NCBI GenBank assembly: GCA_037446605.1
Contig: JBBIIE010000006.1
Span: forward strand, 1 to 64,000
DNA from: JANXAZ01 sp037446605
Lineage (GTDB): Bacteria; Pseudomonadota; Alphaproteobacteria; Geminicoccales; Geminicoccaceae
Direction: 5' to 3'
Length of the DNA: 64,000 bases
This document shows, piece by piece, positions 28,388-37,542 of this stretch. The notes beneath the pieces are model-generated. The model was given only the letters and a program-made list of their open reading frames with translations, did no database searches and had not been told where the DNA came from. The translations under genes were made by a program, and so were the position numbers. Positions within the stretch are counted from its first letter, which is position 1. The number at the start of each line of letters is the position of its first letter.

Positions 28388-29535
28388 CGCGCCTCGACGG
28401 GCGCCGCACCGGCCGCCGCGAGCGATCCGATCACGGGGGCTGGAGTGTTCGTCCGAGCGCGCTCGCTCGCCGTCTTGAGCTGGCCGCACGCGGCCAGGAT
28501 GTCACGGCCGCGGGGGGTACGCACCGGGCTCGCATGGCCCGCGGCCTCGACGATGCCGGCGAACGCCTTGATGCGCGCCGCGGACGAGCAGACGTAGGGA
28601 GCGCCGGGCCAGGGGTTGAAGGGGATGAGGTTGACCTTCGAAGGTATCCCGCGGAGCAGGCGGACCAGCTCGCGGGCATCGGCGTCGCTGTCGTTGATTC
28701 CCGCGAGCATCACATATTCGAACGTGATCGGTCGTCGGGCCGGGTACCGTCGACAGGCATCCAGGAGGGTGGCGATCGGCCATTTCCGATTGATGGGCAC
28801 GAGTCTGTCGCGCAGCTCGTCACGCACGGCATGCAAGGACACCGCCAGACCGGTTCCCATCTCGCGGCCCCAATCGAGCATGCGTGGCACGACTCCGGAC
28901 GTCGACAGGGTCACGCGCCTGCGCGAAAGGGCGAGCCCGTCGGGATCGAGGGCGATCCGCAGTGCCCGGACCAGATTGTCGTAGTTGAACAGCGGTTCAC
29001 CCATGCCCATCACGACGACGTTGGTCAGCCGTCGGCCCGGCCGGGCGGACGGCCAGTCACCCAAGGTGTCGCGCGCGATCAGGATCTGCCCGAGGATCTC
29101 CCCTGCATCCAGGTTGCGCACGAGCGGCATCGTCCCCGTGTGGCAGAAGCTGCAGGACAGCGTGCAGCCGACCTGGGTCGAGATGCAGAGGGCGCCGCGA
29201 TCCTCCTCGGGGATGAACACCGTCTCCACCTCGCGTCCATCTGCGAGGCGGAGCAGCCACTTTCGCGTTCCGTCTTCCGAGAGCCGCTCGGCCGACACCC
29301 GCAGCCGGGCGAGATCGGCTCGTTGCCGCAGGAGCAGACGCAGGTCCTTCGGCAGCGTCGTCATGTCACCCGGCTCGCTCGCGCCCCGCGCGTAGAGCCA
29401 ATGGAACAGCTGGCGGGCCCGCATCCCGCTGATCGCGGCGGACACGCCTTCGCGCTCGAGCCAAGTGGCGAGGCCGGAGCGATCGAGCCCCGTGAGCGCG
29501 GCTCTTCCGGCCGGCGGCTCAGCGTGCGCCACCAT
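28384..29535 (-). CDS. rlmN: RlmN, dual-specificity rRNA/tRNA adenine-C2 methyltransferase
   Basis: The 383-residue radical SAM enzyme methylates A2503 of 23S rRNA and A37 of some tRNAs. The CX3CX2C cluster motif is in VGCTLSCSFCHTG (about residues 120-131), NVVVMGMGEPLFNY follows, and the mechanistic cysteine that carries the methyl group is in ACGQLKT (about residue 353). The final 30 residues are alanine-rich and variable. Its 5' end overlaps the IalB-like gene by 17 bases and its 3' end overlaps the GST start. Confidence 0.95.
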   Translation of the reverse strand: MVAHAEPPAGRAALTGLDRSGLATWLEREGVSAAISGMRARQLFHWLYARGASEPGDMTTLPKDLRLLLRQRADLARLRVSAERLSEDGTRKWLLRLADGREVETVFIPEEDRGALCISTQVGCTLSCSFCHTGTMPLVRNLDAGEILGQILIARDTLGDWPSARPGRRLTNVVVMGMGEPLFNYDNLVRALRIALDPDGLALSRRRVTLSTSGVVPRMLDWGREMGTGLAVSLHAVRDELRDRLVPINRKWPIATLLDACRRYPARRPITFEYVMLAGINDSDADARELVRLLRGIPSKVNLIPFNPWPGAPYVCSSAARIKAFAGIVEAAGHASPVRTPRGRDILAACGQLKTASERARTNTPAPVIGSLAAAGAAPVEAR

Positions 29536-30061
29536 GCCGGCACGCCTCCATCATGGCGCGGAGCGCCGCGCTGAAACCCGAGAGCGAGTAGGTGTCGAGC
29601 GACCAGGTCTCGCGAACCGATGTCCCGCGGACGGTCATCTGCACACCCCGTCGCATCGCACCGATCAGCTGCTCGTCCGCCTCGCTGTTGCGGGTCCAGG
29701 CACGATCCCGCTCCGTGAACAGCTCGAACCGGGTGCCGTCGACCGTGATCTCGACCGAACTGCCCTTGCGGTAGGTGTAGCCCGGGTCGACCGACACCTC
29801 CTGGCGCGGCCGTTCGCCTCCGAACTGGGTCACGAACACGCGCGGCTGATCGCGCCGCGAGAAGGTGCCCTCCTGCTTCGAGGGAAGCGACGTGACGAAG
29901 CACACCTTGCCCGCCGGATCGTCGTGCACGTAGAGGCTCCAATCCCTGAAGCGCTCCACGAAACCGGCGGCAACCTCCCGAGTTGCGCTCAGGATCAGAA
30001 ACGCCGCGAGCCAAGCTGCGCGCCGTCCGGCGGCGGACGTCCGCTGGACCGACGACCTCAT
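29519..30061 (-). CDS. Invasion-associated locus B (IalB) family protein
   Basis: The 180-residue protein has a signal peptide (about residues 1-32, AAWLAAFLILSATREVAA). The mature part has WSLYVHDDPAGKVCFVTSLP and PSKQEGTFSRRDQPRVFVTQ, which match the IalB family. In Bartonella IalB is linked to red-cell invasion, but the family is widespread in free-living alphaproteobacteria, where its role is unknown. The ATG at 30061 has only a weak ribosome site. It overlaps rlmN by 17 bases. Confidence 0.82.
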   Translation of the reverse strand: MRSSVQRTSAAGRRAAWLAAFLILSATREVAAGFVERFRDWSLYVHDDPAGKVCFVTSLPSKQEGTFSRRDQPRVFVTQFGGERPRQEVSVDPGYTYRKGSSVEITVDGTRFELFTERDRAWTRNSEADEQLIGAMRRGVQMTVRGTSVRETWSLDTYSLSGFSAALRAMMEACRHGGAR

Positions 30062-30095
30062 CAGGTCGTCGCCGCCGACCCCGGTGCCGCGCCGA

Positions 30096-30650
30096 TCACG
30101 GCCGGGCACCGCCGGCCGCGCGCGCCAGCACGGGGCTTCCGTGGACATGAGCGGGGCGGGGCTCCACCGGACCGCCGGATCGGACCGGCCGTGCCGCGAA
30201 CCTTCCATGGCAGAGCATCCGGTCGTACAGGACGATGCCGGCCGCGACCCCGAGATTGATGCAGAACCGTGTGGGGATCCGAACCACCCAGTCGCAGCGC
30301 CGCAGCATCTCCGGTGAGAGTTCGCCGCGCTCCGGGCCGAACACGTAGGCCGCGTTCAGCGGATGGCGGAAGCTCGGCAGATCGACCGCCTCCTCGGTCA
30401 GTTCGACACCTATCAGCCGGCATCGCTCGGGGAGCGTCAGGCCGCCCGGCGTGGCGACCTCGAAGAGCGGCAGGCTGAGCTCGGCGCGCGACGTGTCGGA
30501 GATCGCTTCCCGTACGCGCCAATAGGCGTTGACGAGAAACAGGAAGCTCGCGCCGAAGGCGTGCGCCGTCCGCATCAGCGCCCCGAGATTCGCCGGCTTG
30601 CTGATGCCCTCGGCGCCGACCCCGAAATAGCCGCGTCCGTGCTCGCTCAT
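30096..30650 (-). CDS. SpoU/TrmH-family RNA 2'-O-methyltransferase
   Basis: The 184-residue protein has the SPOUT knot motifs: KPANLGALMRTAHAFGASF (motif 1), YVFGPERGELSPEMLRRCD (motif 2) and VRIPTRFCINLGVAAGIVLY, a variant of the usual P-N-SLNVA motif 3. It probably methylates a ribose in tRNA or rRNA. About 40 C-terminal residues rich in Pro/Ala/Arg follow the domain and are not conserved. The ATG at 30650 gives the family N-terminus (MSEHGRGYFGVG). Confidence 0.85.
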   Translation of the reverse strand: MSEHGRGYFGVGAEGISKPANLGALMRTAHAFGASFLFLVNAYWRVREAISDTSRAELSLPLFEVATPGGLTLPERCRLIGVELTEEAVDLPSFRHPLNAAYVFGPERGELSPEMLRRCDWVVRIPTRFCINLGVAAGIVLYDRMLCHGRFAARPVRSGGPVEPRPAHVHGSPVLARAAGGARP

Positions 30651-31181
30651 GCGCCCAAGGTAGGCGGCGGCCCCTTCGATCGCCAGCCCTCGCACCCGCC
30701 AGCGGCGACGTGCCGGGGCCGGACGGAGGGCCCGGTACGGCTCTCGGGAGAATTGCGGGATCCTATGGATCGCACGGTCTCGGTTCCGCAAGGAGAGGCG
30801 CGGCGAACCGCTCCCGTGACGGCTCGTGCGCTTCGGGCTCCCCTCGCGTCCGAATGGCGCGACCGCGCCCCATCCGATCACCATGCATCGCAAGGGGTGG
30901 TCGGCCCGGCCTGCCCGACCTTGCTCTCGACGCTCCCCGCGGGCCCGAGGCCACCCCGCGGGCACGAGCAGGCATTCGTCGAACGAGGCCGCCCTCTTCG
31001 GCGGATCGTGTCCAGCGCCCTCTCTCCCGATCGTCAGGACTGCAGGTCTCCGCTGCGAGCGCCCGATATCCGACCGGGGTCTCCACGCACGGGCGCCGAC
31101 GCCGCTGGCGGGGGCCCAGTGCGTCCGCGGAGGCAGGGATGGGCGGCGGACGTTCGGAGCCGGCTGGTCCGGCACGGAGGC
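30651..31181. other. 531-base gap without a convincing gene
   Basis: Between the RNA methyltransferase start and the HlyD stop every open frame is rich in Arg, Pro, Gly and Ser without a hydrophobic core, signal peptide or known motif, and none has a good ribosome site. No tRNA, terminator-like hairpin with a T-run or long repeat was seen. The promoter of the minus-strand operon starting at 30650 must lie here, but no clear -35/-10 pair stands out. It could be a degraded gene or hold a small RNA. Confidence 0.5.
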
Positions 31182-32534
31182 TCAACGCTCGGTCAACGCC
31201 CGATCCCGGGCCTTGATGATCGGCTTCAGGAGATAGTGGAGAACGGACTTCCGGCCCGTCAGGATGTCGACCTGCGCCACCATCCCCGGGATGATCGACA
31301 GCGGCTTCTCGCTCGACCCGAGATGGCTCTGCTCGGTTCGGATCCGAACGCGATAGAAACTCTCGCCCCGCTCGTTGGCGATCGTATCGGCGCTGATATC
31401 TTCCACGTGCCCCTTGAGATCTCCGTAAATCGAATAGTCGTACGCGGTAATCTTCACCGTGGCCGGCAAGCCGGGTCGCAGAAAAGCTATGTCGGCGGGA
31501 CGTAGATGTGCCTCGATCAGAAGGGTATCCTCAAGGGGGACGATTTCGAGGATGTCCTGACCTGGCTGAACAACTCCGCCAATCGTATTCAGTTTGATTT
31601 GTTTCACCGTTCCCCGAACCGGGGAACGAACCTCGGTGCGACGGACCCGATCGGCGCCTGCCTGGACGACCTCGCGGATGCCGGCGAGTTCGGCGGACTT
31701 CTGGTTCAGCTCTTCCTGCGCTTGCGATCGGAAGCCGGTGATGGCCCGCTCCACCTTCTGGTTCGCCTCGCGAATCGCGGTCCGCAGCCGGACGATGGAG
31801 GCTCGGCTGCCCTCGACGGCGCCGCGCAGATCGTTCACCTCGCGTTGGAGCTTGATGAACACCGACTGCGACATGTCGCCGCGCCTCGCGGCCGGTTCCG
31901 CCAATCGGAGCTCGTCCCGCGCCAGCTCCAGCGATCGCTCATATTGCGCCAGCTTGGTCTCGAGTTCCCTCAGTTCCTGCTCTCTCTGCTGCGCCTGGCT
32001 CCGGAGGATCTGAACCTCGTTGTCCAGGTTCTCCTGTCGGGTGGCGAACAGTGCGAGTTCCTTTTCCGCCACCTCGCGTGCCTCGGCCATGACCTCGCTC
32101 GGGAACACGATCTTCGTATCGTCGATCTCCGCCTGCAGGCGGGCGATCGCCGCCGACAAGGCCATGTAGCGGGCACGCTTCTCCCGGTAGTCGCTTTCGG
32201 CTCGCACGTTGTCGATGCGCAAGAGAACCTGACCCTCGTCGACCACCTGACCTTCCCTGACCAACATGCCGGCCAGGATGCCCCCCTCCAGGTTCTGTAC
32301 GACCTGGATCTGGCGGGACGGTATCACCTTGCCTTCGCCGCGCGTGACCTCGTCGAGCAAGGCCCAGTTGGACCAGATGAGGAAGACGACGAAGAAGGCC
32401 ACCACCGTGACCAGGAGCACGTGGCTCAAGCCGCTCGGGCGCAACCGCTCCGCGGCCGCGGCGCCGCGGACGAACGCAGCCAGCTCGCGATCCAGCGGCC
32501 GGATGGCGCCCCGACGGCGCAACGCCACGGCCAT
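31182..32534 (-). CDS. HlyD-family type I secretion adaptor
   Basis: The 450-residue membrane-fusion protein has a cytoplasmic N-terminus, one membrane helix (about residues 38-59, HVLLVTVVAFFVVFLIWSNW), a split lipoyl domain starting GEGKVIPSRQIQVVQNLEGG, and a long coiled coil (about 100-310). The C-terminal signature VRSPVRGTVKQIKLNTIGGVV and DIAFLRPGLPATVKITAYDY are typical of PrtE/LapC-type adaptors. It links the ABC exporter to TolC across the periplasm. Its ATG overlaps the exporter stop by one base (TGATG). Confidence 0.93.
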   Translation of the reverse strand: MAVALRRRGAIRPLDRELAAFVRGAAAAERLRPSGLSHVLLVTVVAFFVVFLIWSNWALLDEVTRGEGKVIPSRQIQVVQNLEGGILAGMLVREGQVVDEGQVLLRIDNVRAESDYREKRARYMALSAAIARLQAEIDDTKIVFPSEVMAEAREVAEKELALFATRQENLDNEVQILRSQAQQREQELRELETKLAQYERSLELARDELRLAEPAARRGDMSQSVFIKLQREVNDLRGAVEGSRASIVRLRTAIREANQKVERAITGFRSQAQEELNQKSAELAGIREVVQAGADRVRRTEVRSPVRGTVKQIKLNTIGGVVQPGQDILEIVPLEDTLLIEAHLRPADIAFLRPGLPATVKITAYDYSIYGDLKGHVEDISADTIANERGESFYRVRIRTEQSHLGSSEKPLSIIPGMVAQVDILTGRKSVLHYLLKPIIKARDRALTER

Positions 32535-34792
32535 CAGGCGTCTCCCCGGATCTGCCCGGAGGCCAGCGCCTTGAGCACCTTGTCCTTGGGGCCGTCGGCG
32601 ACCACGCGCCCCCCGTCCATGACGATCAGACGGTCGACCAGTGCCAGAAGCGATGCGCGGTGCGTCACGAGGAGCACGGTTCGGTCCGTCAGCTCACGTG
32701 CGATCCGTTGCATGAAGCGGCTCTCCGCGCCGTTGTCCATGGCGCTGCTCGGCTCGTCGAGCACGAGGATCGGTGGATCGAGGAGCAGAGCCCGGGCGAT
32801 CGCCACGGACTGGCGCTGACCGCCGGACAGCGACTCGCCACGCTCCCCGACGTTGAGATCGTAGCCCGCGGGGTGACGGGCGACGAAGTCCTCCACACCG
32901 GCCACCGCGGACGCCCGCAGCACGGCCGCATCGTCCGCGAAGGGGGCGCCCAGCGTGATGTTCTCGCGGATCGAGCCTTGGAACAGCACCACGTCCTGTG
33001 GAACACAGCCGATGTTGCGGCGAAGATCGGCCGGATCGATCTGTCTGATGTCGGTACCGTCGATGAGCACGGACCCCGAGTCCGGCTCGAACAGTCCGAG
33101 GACGAGCTTCTCGATGGTCGACTTGCCCGAGCCGATCCGACCGATCAGGCCGACCCGCTCGCCCGGGGCGATGCGGAACGACACATCGGCCAGGGCCGGC
33201 AGCTTCTGACCAGGGTAGGAGAAGCTCACGTTCTTGAACTCGATCGCGCCTCGGATCGTCGGCCGGTGCACGAAGATGCGCTCCGCGGGCCGTTCGACCG
33301 GCAGCCGCATGATGCCGTTCAGGGTGTCGAGCGCGGTCCTGGCCTGGTGATAGCGGGTCAGAACCGCCGCCACCTGGCCCAGCGGAGCCATGGCGCGACC
33401 CGCGAGAATGCTGCACGCGATCAGCGCGCCCGTGGTCATGCGACCGGCAGCGATCTCGTACACGCCGACGACGATGACGCCCACGTAGACCAGATTGCTG
33501 ACCAGACCGGCGAAGTTCACGGTGACGGCCGACAGCAGCCGGCTCCGGTTCGCGGACTCCGCCGTCGCTCCCACGAAGCTCTCCCAGGCCCGCTGCATGC
33601 GGCCCTCGGCCCCGACACTCTTGATCGTTTCGAGGCCGTTGATCGCCTCGACGAGAACGCCGTGCTTGAGCGATGCTTCCTTGAAGGTGCGTCGGACCAC
33701 GTGGTTCAGAGGGATCTGCAGGAGGAGACCGACGCCGATCACGAGCGGGATGCCGAGCAGCGGTACGACGGCCACGACACCACCGATCATCCAGATGATA
33801 CCGACGAACAGGATCAGGAACGGCAGATCGACGAGACTCGTCATGGTTGCAGATGTGAAAAAGTCACGAAGCGTCTCGAACTCCCGTAGATTGTTCGCGA
33901 AGGCGCCAGCCGACCTGGGTCGCGCGGCCATCCGGATGTTCATCACGTGCTCGAAGATGCGACTGGCCAACGTGATGTCCGCGATTTTTCCGGCAGCATC
34001 GACGAAGTATCCTCGCAGTGTCTTCAGCAAAAAATCAAACAAGAGTACGATCATGATACCGACGGTGAGGGCCCAAAGTGTCTCGATGGCGTTGTTCGGG
34101 ACGACGCGATCGTAGACGTTCATGGCGAACAGCGAGGTGGCGATGGCGAAGCAATTGATCAACGCTGCGGCAATGACGACCTCGCCGTAGATCGGCCACT
34201 GGCGAAGAATGGTCGTCCAGAACCAATGCCCGCTGCGTTCGGTCGTGAGCTCGCGCTCACGTTGGGCGAAGCCGATGGTCGGCTTCGCGAAGAAGGCGTA
34301 GCCCGAGTAGAGCTCGGCGAGCTCGCGCAGGGGGACCGTCACCGATCCGTCGGAGGTGTCGGAGAGCAGGAGCTCGGCGTTGTCCTCGTCGTCGAACCGG
34401 ACGAGGACGACGGCCCGGCGATCGCGCAGCAGCAGGACGCACGGCAGGACGAGCCGGTCGATCGCCGAGAGGGAGCGCCGCAGCAGGCGTGCGCTCAGGC
34501 CGGCGCGCTCGGCCGCCCGCGGGAACAGATCCGGGGTGAGGAGCCCGTCGACCAGCGGGAGTCCGGCCGTCAGGGCCTGCGCGGAAAGGGGGCGACCCAG
34601 GAGGCGCGTGAGTGCCACCAAGCTGCCCAGCAGGGGATCGTCCACGGATGCGTCGGCCCGTCGGATCTGCCAGTCCGGTGGGCCGAGTGGGGCGGTCACC
34701 GCACCGTCACGGGATACGGTCGCGGCCGGCCCGGCGACGGCCTCGTTGGTGAGGGCCGGGCGGGCCACGGCTGCGATGGCGCCTTCACTCAT
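32534..34792 (-). CDS. Type I secretion ABC exporter, LapB-like
   Basis: The 752-residue protein has an N-terminal peptidase C39-like domain (about 40-165) that lacks the catalytic cysteine, as in exporters of RTX proteins that are not cleaved. Membrane helices follow (about 190-470), then an ATPase domain: Walker A GRIGSGKST (about 552), signature LSGGQRQSVAIARALL (about 656) and LVLDEPSSAMD (about 675). The segment ASLKHGVLVEAINGLETIKS is typical of LapB/RtxB-like exporters. The ATG at 34792 gives the expected N-terminus. It heads an exporter-adaptor operon divergent from tolC. Confidence 0.92.
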   Translation of the reverse strand: MSEGAIAAVARPALTNEAVAGPAATVSRDGAVTAPLGPPDWQIRRADASVDDPLLGSLVALTRLLGRPLSAQALTAGLPLVDGLLTPDLFPRAAERAGLSARLLRRSLSAIDRLVLPCVLLLRDRRAVVLVRFDDEDNAELLLSDTSDGSVTVPLRELAELYSGYAFFAKPTIGFAQRERELTTERSGHWFWTTILRQWPIYGEVVIAAALINCFAIATSLFAMNVYDRVVPNNAIETLWALTVGIMIVLLFDFLLKTLRGYFVDAAGKIADITLASRIFEHVMNIRMAARPRSAGAFANNLREFETLRDFFTSATMTSLVDLPFLILFVGIIWMIGGVVAVVPLLGIPLVIGVGLLLQIPLNHVVRRTFKEASLKHGVLVEAINGLETIKSVGAEGRMQRAWESFVGATAESANRSRLLSAVTVNFAGLVSNLVYVGVIVVGVYEIAAGRMTTGALIACSILAGRAMAPLGQVAAVLTRYHQARTALDTLNGIMRLPVERPAERIFVHRPTIRGAIEFKNVSFSYPGQKLPALADVSFRIAPGERVGLIGRIGSGKSTIEKLVLGLFEPDSGSVLIDGTDIRQIDPADLRRNIGCVPQDVVLFQGSIRENITLGAPFADDAAVLRASAVAGVEDFVARHPAGYDLNVGERGESLSGGQRQSVAIARALLLDPPILVLDEPSSAMDNGAESRFMQRIARELTDRTVLLVTHRASLLALVDRLIVMDGGRVVADGPKDKVLKALASGQIRGDA

Positions 34793-35102
34793 TCCAACCC
34801 TTCCCGACCTCGACGCCCGCCGAGGATGCACGAGTCCCGTCGCACGTTATGTGGTTTTGTGAGCACAGACCACACCCTCGAGCGTACCGTCGCATCTTCG
34901 TCTCCGCCCGCCAACGGGCCGTGAACTCCCGCGCGTGAGCTTCCCCGGCAAGCACTTGCAGTCCGACCAAGGGGTTGACGGCGCGACCCCGGTCGGCGCC
35001 CTCGCCGTTGACGCATCCTCGGGCCCGCACTATCACGCCCAAAAGTTAACGTAGCATCTACAAAGGCTTCGGTGGGACCTCAAGCATCCGGGTTAAAGAA
35101 CG
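34793..35102. other. 310-base divergent region between exporter and tolC
   Basis: This region holds the promoters of the exporter operon (minus) and of tolC (plus). It is locally AT-richer than its surroundings, for example around 34845-34870 and 35041-35070. No gene was found; two short arginine-rich frames on the minus strand have no support. A candidate tolC promoter is listed separately. For the minus strand no convincing pair was identified. Confidence 0.6.
35008..35036 (+). promoter_or_regulatory. Candidate tolC promoter
   Basis: TTGACG (35008-35013), 17 bases and TATCAC (35031-35036) fit a housekeeping promoter, with five of six and four of six consensus bases. The predicted start would leave a leader of about 60 bases before the ATG at 35103. 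A second TTGACG at 34975-34980 has no matching -10. Confidence 0.4.
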
Positions 35103-36650
35103 ATGTGGCTGCCGCCTCGCACTCCAACTCGGTGCCGCGCCGCGCTGGGCCTGCTGCTCGGCTCGGTCGCCCTCGGGCTCGCCGTCCAGCCTTGCGCGGC
35201 GGCATCCCTCACCGACACCGTGCGGGCGGCCCTGTCCGCCAACCCGGAGATCGGCGTCGTCAAGGCGGACCGGCGCGCCGTCGATCAGGAGCTCCGCCAG
35301 GCACGTGCCGGCTATCTTCCCTCGCTCGACCTGCGCGGTGGCTTCGGCGCGGAGGTCGCCAACACGCCCGCCACCCGCCGGCGCGGGCCCGGCTCGACGA
35401 ACAGCACCGAGCAGATCCGCAGCGAAGCGCAGCTCAAGCTTTCGCAGATGCTGTTCGATGGGTTCGCCACCCAATCCGAGGTTGAGCGCCAGACATCACG
35501 CGTCGACAGCGCGGCCTATCGGGTGCAGGAGGCCGCTGAATTCATCGCCGTCGACGCGATCGAGGCACATCTGGACATCCTACGGAACCAGCAGATCGTC
35601 GCTCTCAACCGCGAGAACGTGGCCGCCCACGAGCGCATCCTGCGCCAGGTGCGGAGCCTGGAGCGGGCCGGCCGAGCCGATGTCGCCGACGTGCAGCAGA
35701 CGCAGGCGCGCCTCGCCAACGCGCAGGCTTCGCTCGCCCAGGCGACGGGCGCCCTGGCCGACGCGGTGGCGCTGTACCAGCGTGTGGTCGGCCGTGAGCC
35801 CGACGCCCTGACCCTCGAGGCGCCGCCGGTCGCCGGCCTGCCGAAGGACCGCGAGGCCGCGGCGGCCCTGGCCTCGGTGCAGAGCCCGACGGTACTGATC
35901 GCGGCAGCGGACGTGGACGTGGCGGCCGCCGAGCTGCGTGGGTCGAGGGCCGGGTACTACCCGCGGCTCGACGCCGAGCTGACGGCGGAGAGCCTGCGCA
36001 ATGCCGACGGAACCGAGGGGCGCGACTCGGCCGCCTCGGCGATGCTGGTCCTCCGATACAACCTGTTCCGCGGCGGTGCGGACGTCGCTCGCGAGCGCGA
36101 GGCGTTCCACCGGCTGAACGAAGCCCGCGCCGGGCTCCTCAAGCAGCGTCTGAAGGCCGAGGAGCTCGCGCGCCAGTCCGTCAACGCCTACGACACGGCG
36201 AAGGCGCGGGTGGTGGCCCAGCGGGCACGCGTCGAGGCGCAGCGCCGCACCCGGGACGCGTACACCACCCAGTTCGAGCTCGGGCAGCGCGATCTCCTCG
36301 ACGTGCTCGACGCGGAGAACGAGCTCTTCCTGGCGCGGGTGCAGCTGCTGACGGCGGAGTTCACCGAACGCTTCGCCGTCTACAAGATCCTGGGCGTGGT
36401 CGGCAGCCTGCTCGACACGCTGAACGTCGCCCGTCCGAAGGAGCACATCAACATCCACCGCTCGGCCGCGCGGCAGCAGACCCCGGTGGTGATCACCGAG
36501 AAGTCGCAGCAGCTGACCGATCCGCGTGCGGAAGCGCGCACGCTGCGCGGTCCCGAAAGGGGCGAGCCGCCGCTCGCAGAGCCCGACGCGGCGGATGTCG
36601 TGAACCGGCCGATGCCCCGGCAGGGGGCGTCCGTGCCCAAGCAACCCTGA
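35103..36650 (+). CDS. tolC: TolC-family outer membrane channel of type I secretion
   Basis: The 515-residue protein has a signal peptide (about 1-34, ending PCAAASL) and two outer-membrane-efflux repeats (about 40-240 and 250-440). Typical segments are LTDTVRAALSANPEIG, SEAQLKLSQMLFDGFATQSE, ADVADVQQTQARLANAQASL, LRYNLFRGGADVAREREAF and FELGQRDLLDVLDAENELF. It forms the outer-membrane trimer for the exporter/adaptor encoded divergently. The last 75 residues are a low-complexity extension. Symbol given in the broad family sense. Confidence 0.9.
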   Translation: MWLPPRTPTRCRAALGLLLGSVALGLAVQPCAAASLTDTVRAALSANPEIGVVKADRRAVDQELRQARAGYLPSLDLRGGFGAEVANTPATRRRGPGSTNSTEQIRSEAQLKLSQMLFDGFATQSEVERQTSRVDSAAYRVQEAAEFIAVDAIEAHLDILRNQQIVALNRENVAAHERILRQVRSLERAGRADVADVQQTQARLANAQASLAQATGALADAVALYQRVVGREPDALTLEAPPVAGLPKDREAAAALASVQSPTVLIAAADVDVAAAELRGSRAGYYPRLDAELTAESLRNADGTEGRDSAASAMLVLRYNLFRGGADVAREREAFHRLNEARAGLLKQRLKAEELARQSVNAYDTAKARVVAQRARVEAQRRTRDAYTTQFELGQRDLLDVLDAENELFLARVQLLTAEFTERFAVYKILGVVGSLLDTLNVARPKEHINIHRSAARQQTPVVITEKSQQLTDPRAEARTLRGPERGEPPLAEPDAADVVNRPMPRQGASVPKQP

Positions 36651-36866
36651 GAGCGGGACGCCGGGCCGGCCGCCGACCGACGCGACGACACCGCCGTGCC
36701 CCGCCCGTTCGGGCGCTTGCTCGGCCACTCGTTCCGGACGTGCCTGCCGGTTCGGTGCACCCAGATGCGCTGGCGGTAGTCGTTCCGCGCATTGCCTTCA
36801 TGGCCCGTTAGGGCTTCGTTGGCAGGATCCCGCGCAGAGGGTTGCTCTGCGAGCGGATCTGCTGAA

Positions 36867-37262
36867 ATGAGCTCACCGTTCGATTCGGCCGGGATCGGTG
36901 GCGTCGCGGGCGAGCCTCGATCCGACGGCCTGCGGGCATTGGCGCAGTCGATGCTGGTCGCCGCCGAGCCCATGGCGGGCGCCGATCCGTCGAGCGCGGA
37001 GGATGCGGGGTCGACCCTCGTGCTCCGTCTCGACGATCTCGTCAGCGATCCGAGTGGGGAGATCGTCCTGAGCATCGGCGGGACGGCTCGGCACGTCGTT
37101 CTGGAAAGCCCGAGTGAGGTCGCCGATCGGGGCGTCACCGGTCCCCATGCGACCGTCGGCGGCGAGAACGTGCAGGGAATGGGCTATGTCGTGTTCCACG
37201 ATGGGCCTACACTCTACTTTCCCGTGGACGTGGAGTTGACGGTCGGTCCGTCGGGAGTGTGA
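36867..37262 (+). CDS. Hypothetical protein beside the type I secretion genes
   Basis: This 131-residue reading frame is not recognised. It starts MSSPFDSAGIGG, has no signal peptide, is acidic, and contains STLVLRLDDLVSDPSGEIVL and YVVFHDGPTLYFPVDVELTV, which look like beta strands. Third-codon GC bias is high as in real genes here. No glycine-rich RTX nonapeptides are present. Lack of a Sec signal, acidic composition and position after tolC would fit a small type I substrate or an accessory protein, but this is inference. The ATG at 36867 is the first sensible start; a longer in-frame extension to 36792 looks non-coding. Confidence 0.5.
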   Translation: MSSPFDSAGIGGVAGEPRSDGLRALAQSMLVAAEPMAGADPSSAEDAGSTLVLRLDDLVSDPSGEIVLSIGGTARHVVLESPSEVADRGVTGPHATVGGENVQGMGYVVFHDGPTLYFPVDVELTVGPSGV

Positions 37263-37271
37263 GAGCACAGG

Positions 37272-37357
37272 GCCACCTTTCGACGGCTACGGCGTTCCGA
37301 CGCTCGTCGATCGGCGGGACGGGGGCGCTTCCGCAACCCGCGGGCCTGAAAGGTGGC
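37272..37357. repeat. 10-base inverted repeat in the gpmI upstream region
   Basis: GCCACCTTTC (37272-37281) and its exact complement GAAAGGTGGC (37348-37357) flank 66 bases in the 280-base gap between the hypothetical gene and gpmI. A second small palindrome, CTCGGCT-AC-AGCCGAG, follows near 37360-37378. No T-run follows, so this is not a standard terminator. It may be a structured leader or chance. Confidence 0.4.
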
Positions 37358-37542
37358 ATCTCGGCTACAGCCGAGCCGTTCCTGCCGCCGACCGGCGAGC
37401 AACATCTTGGCGGTCGCACCGATGATGGCGACCCTGGAACGAGGATACCGTGACGCCTTAACTCGGTGTTCACGATGAGGGGGTCAAGTTGTCCGCGGCG
37501 GCCGCGAGCGCGGCCGCGGAGCGCGGGCATCCGGAGGCATCA

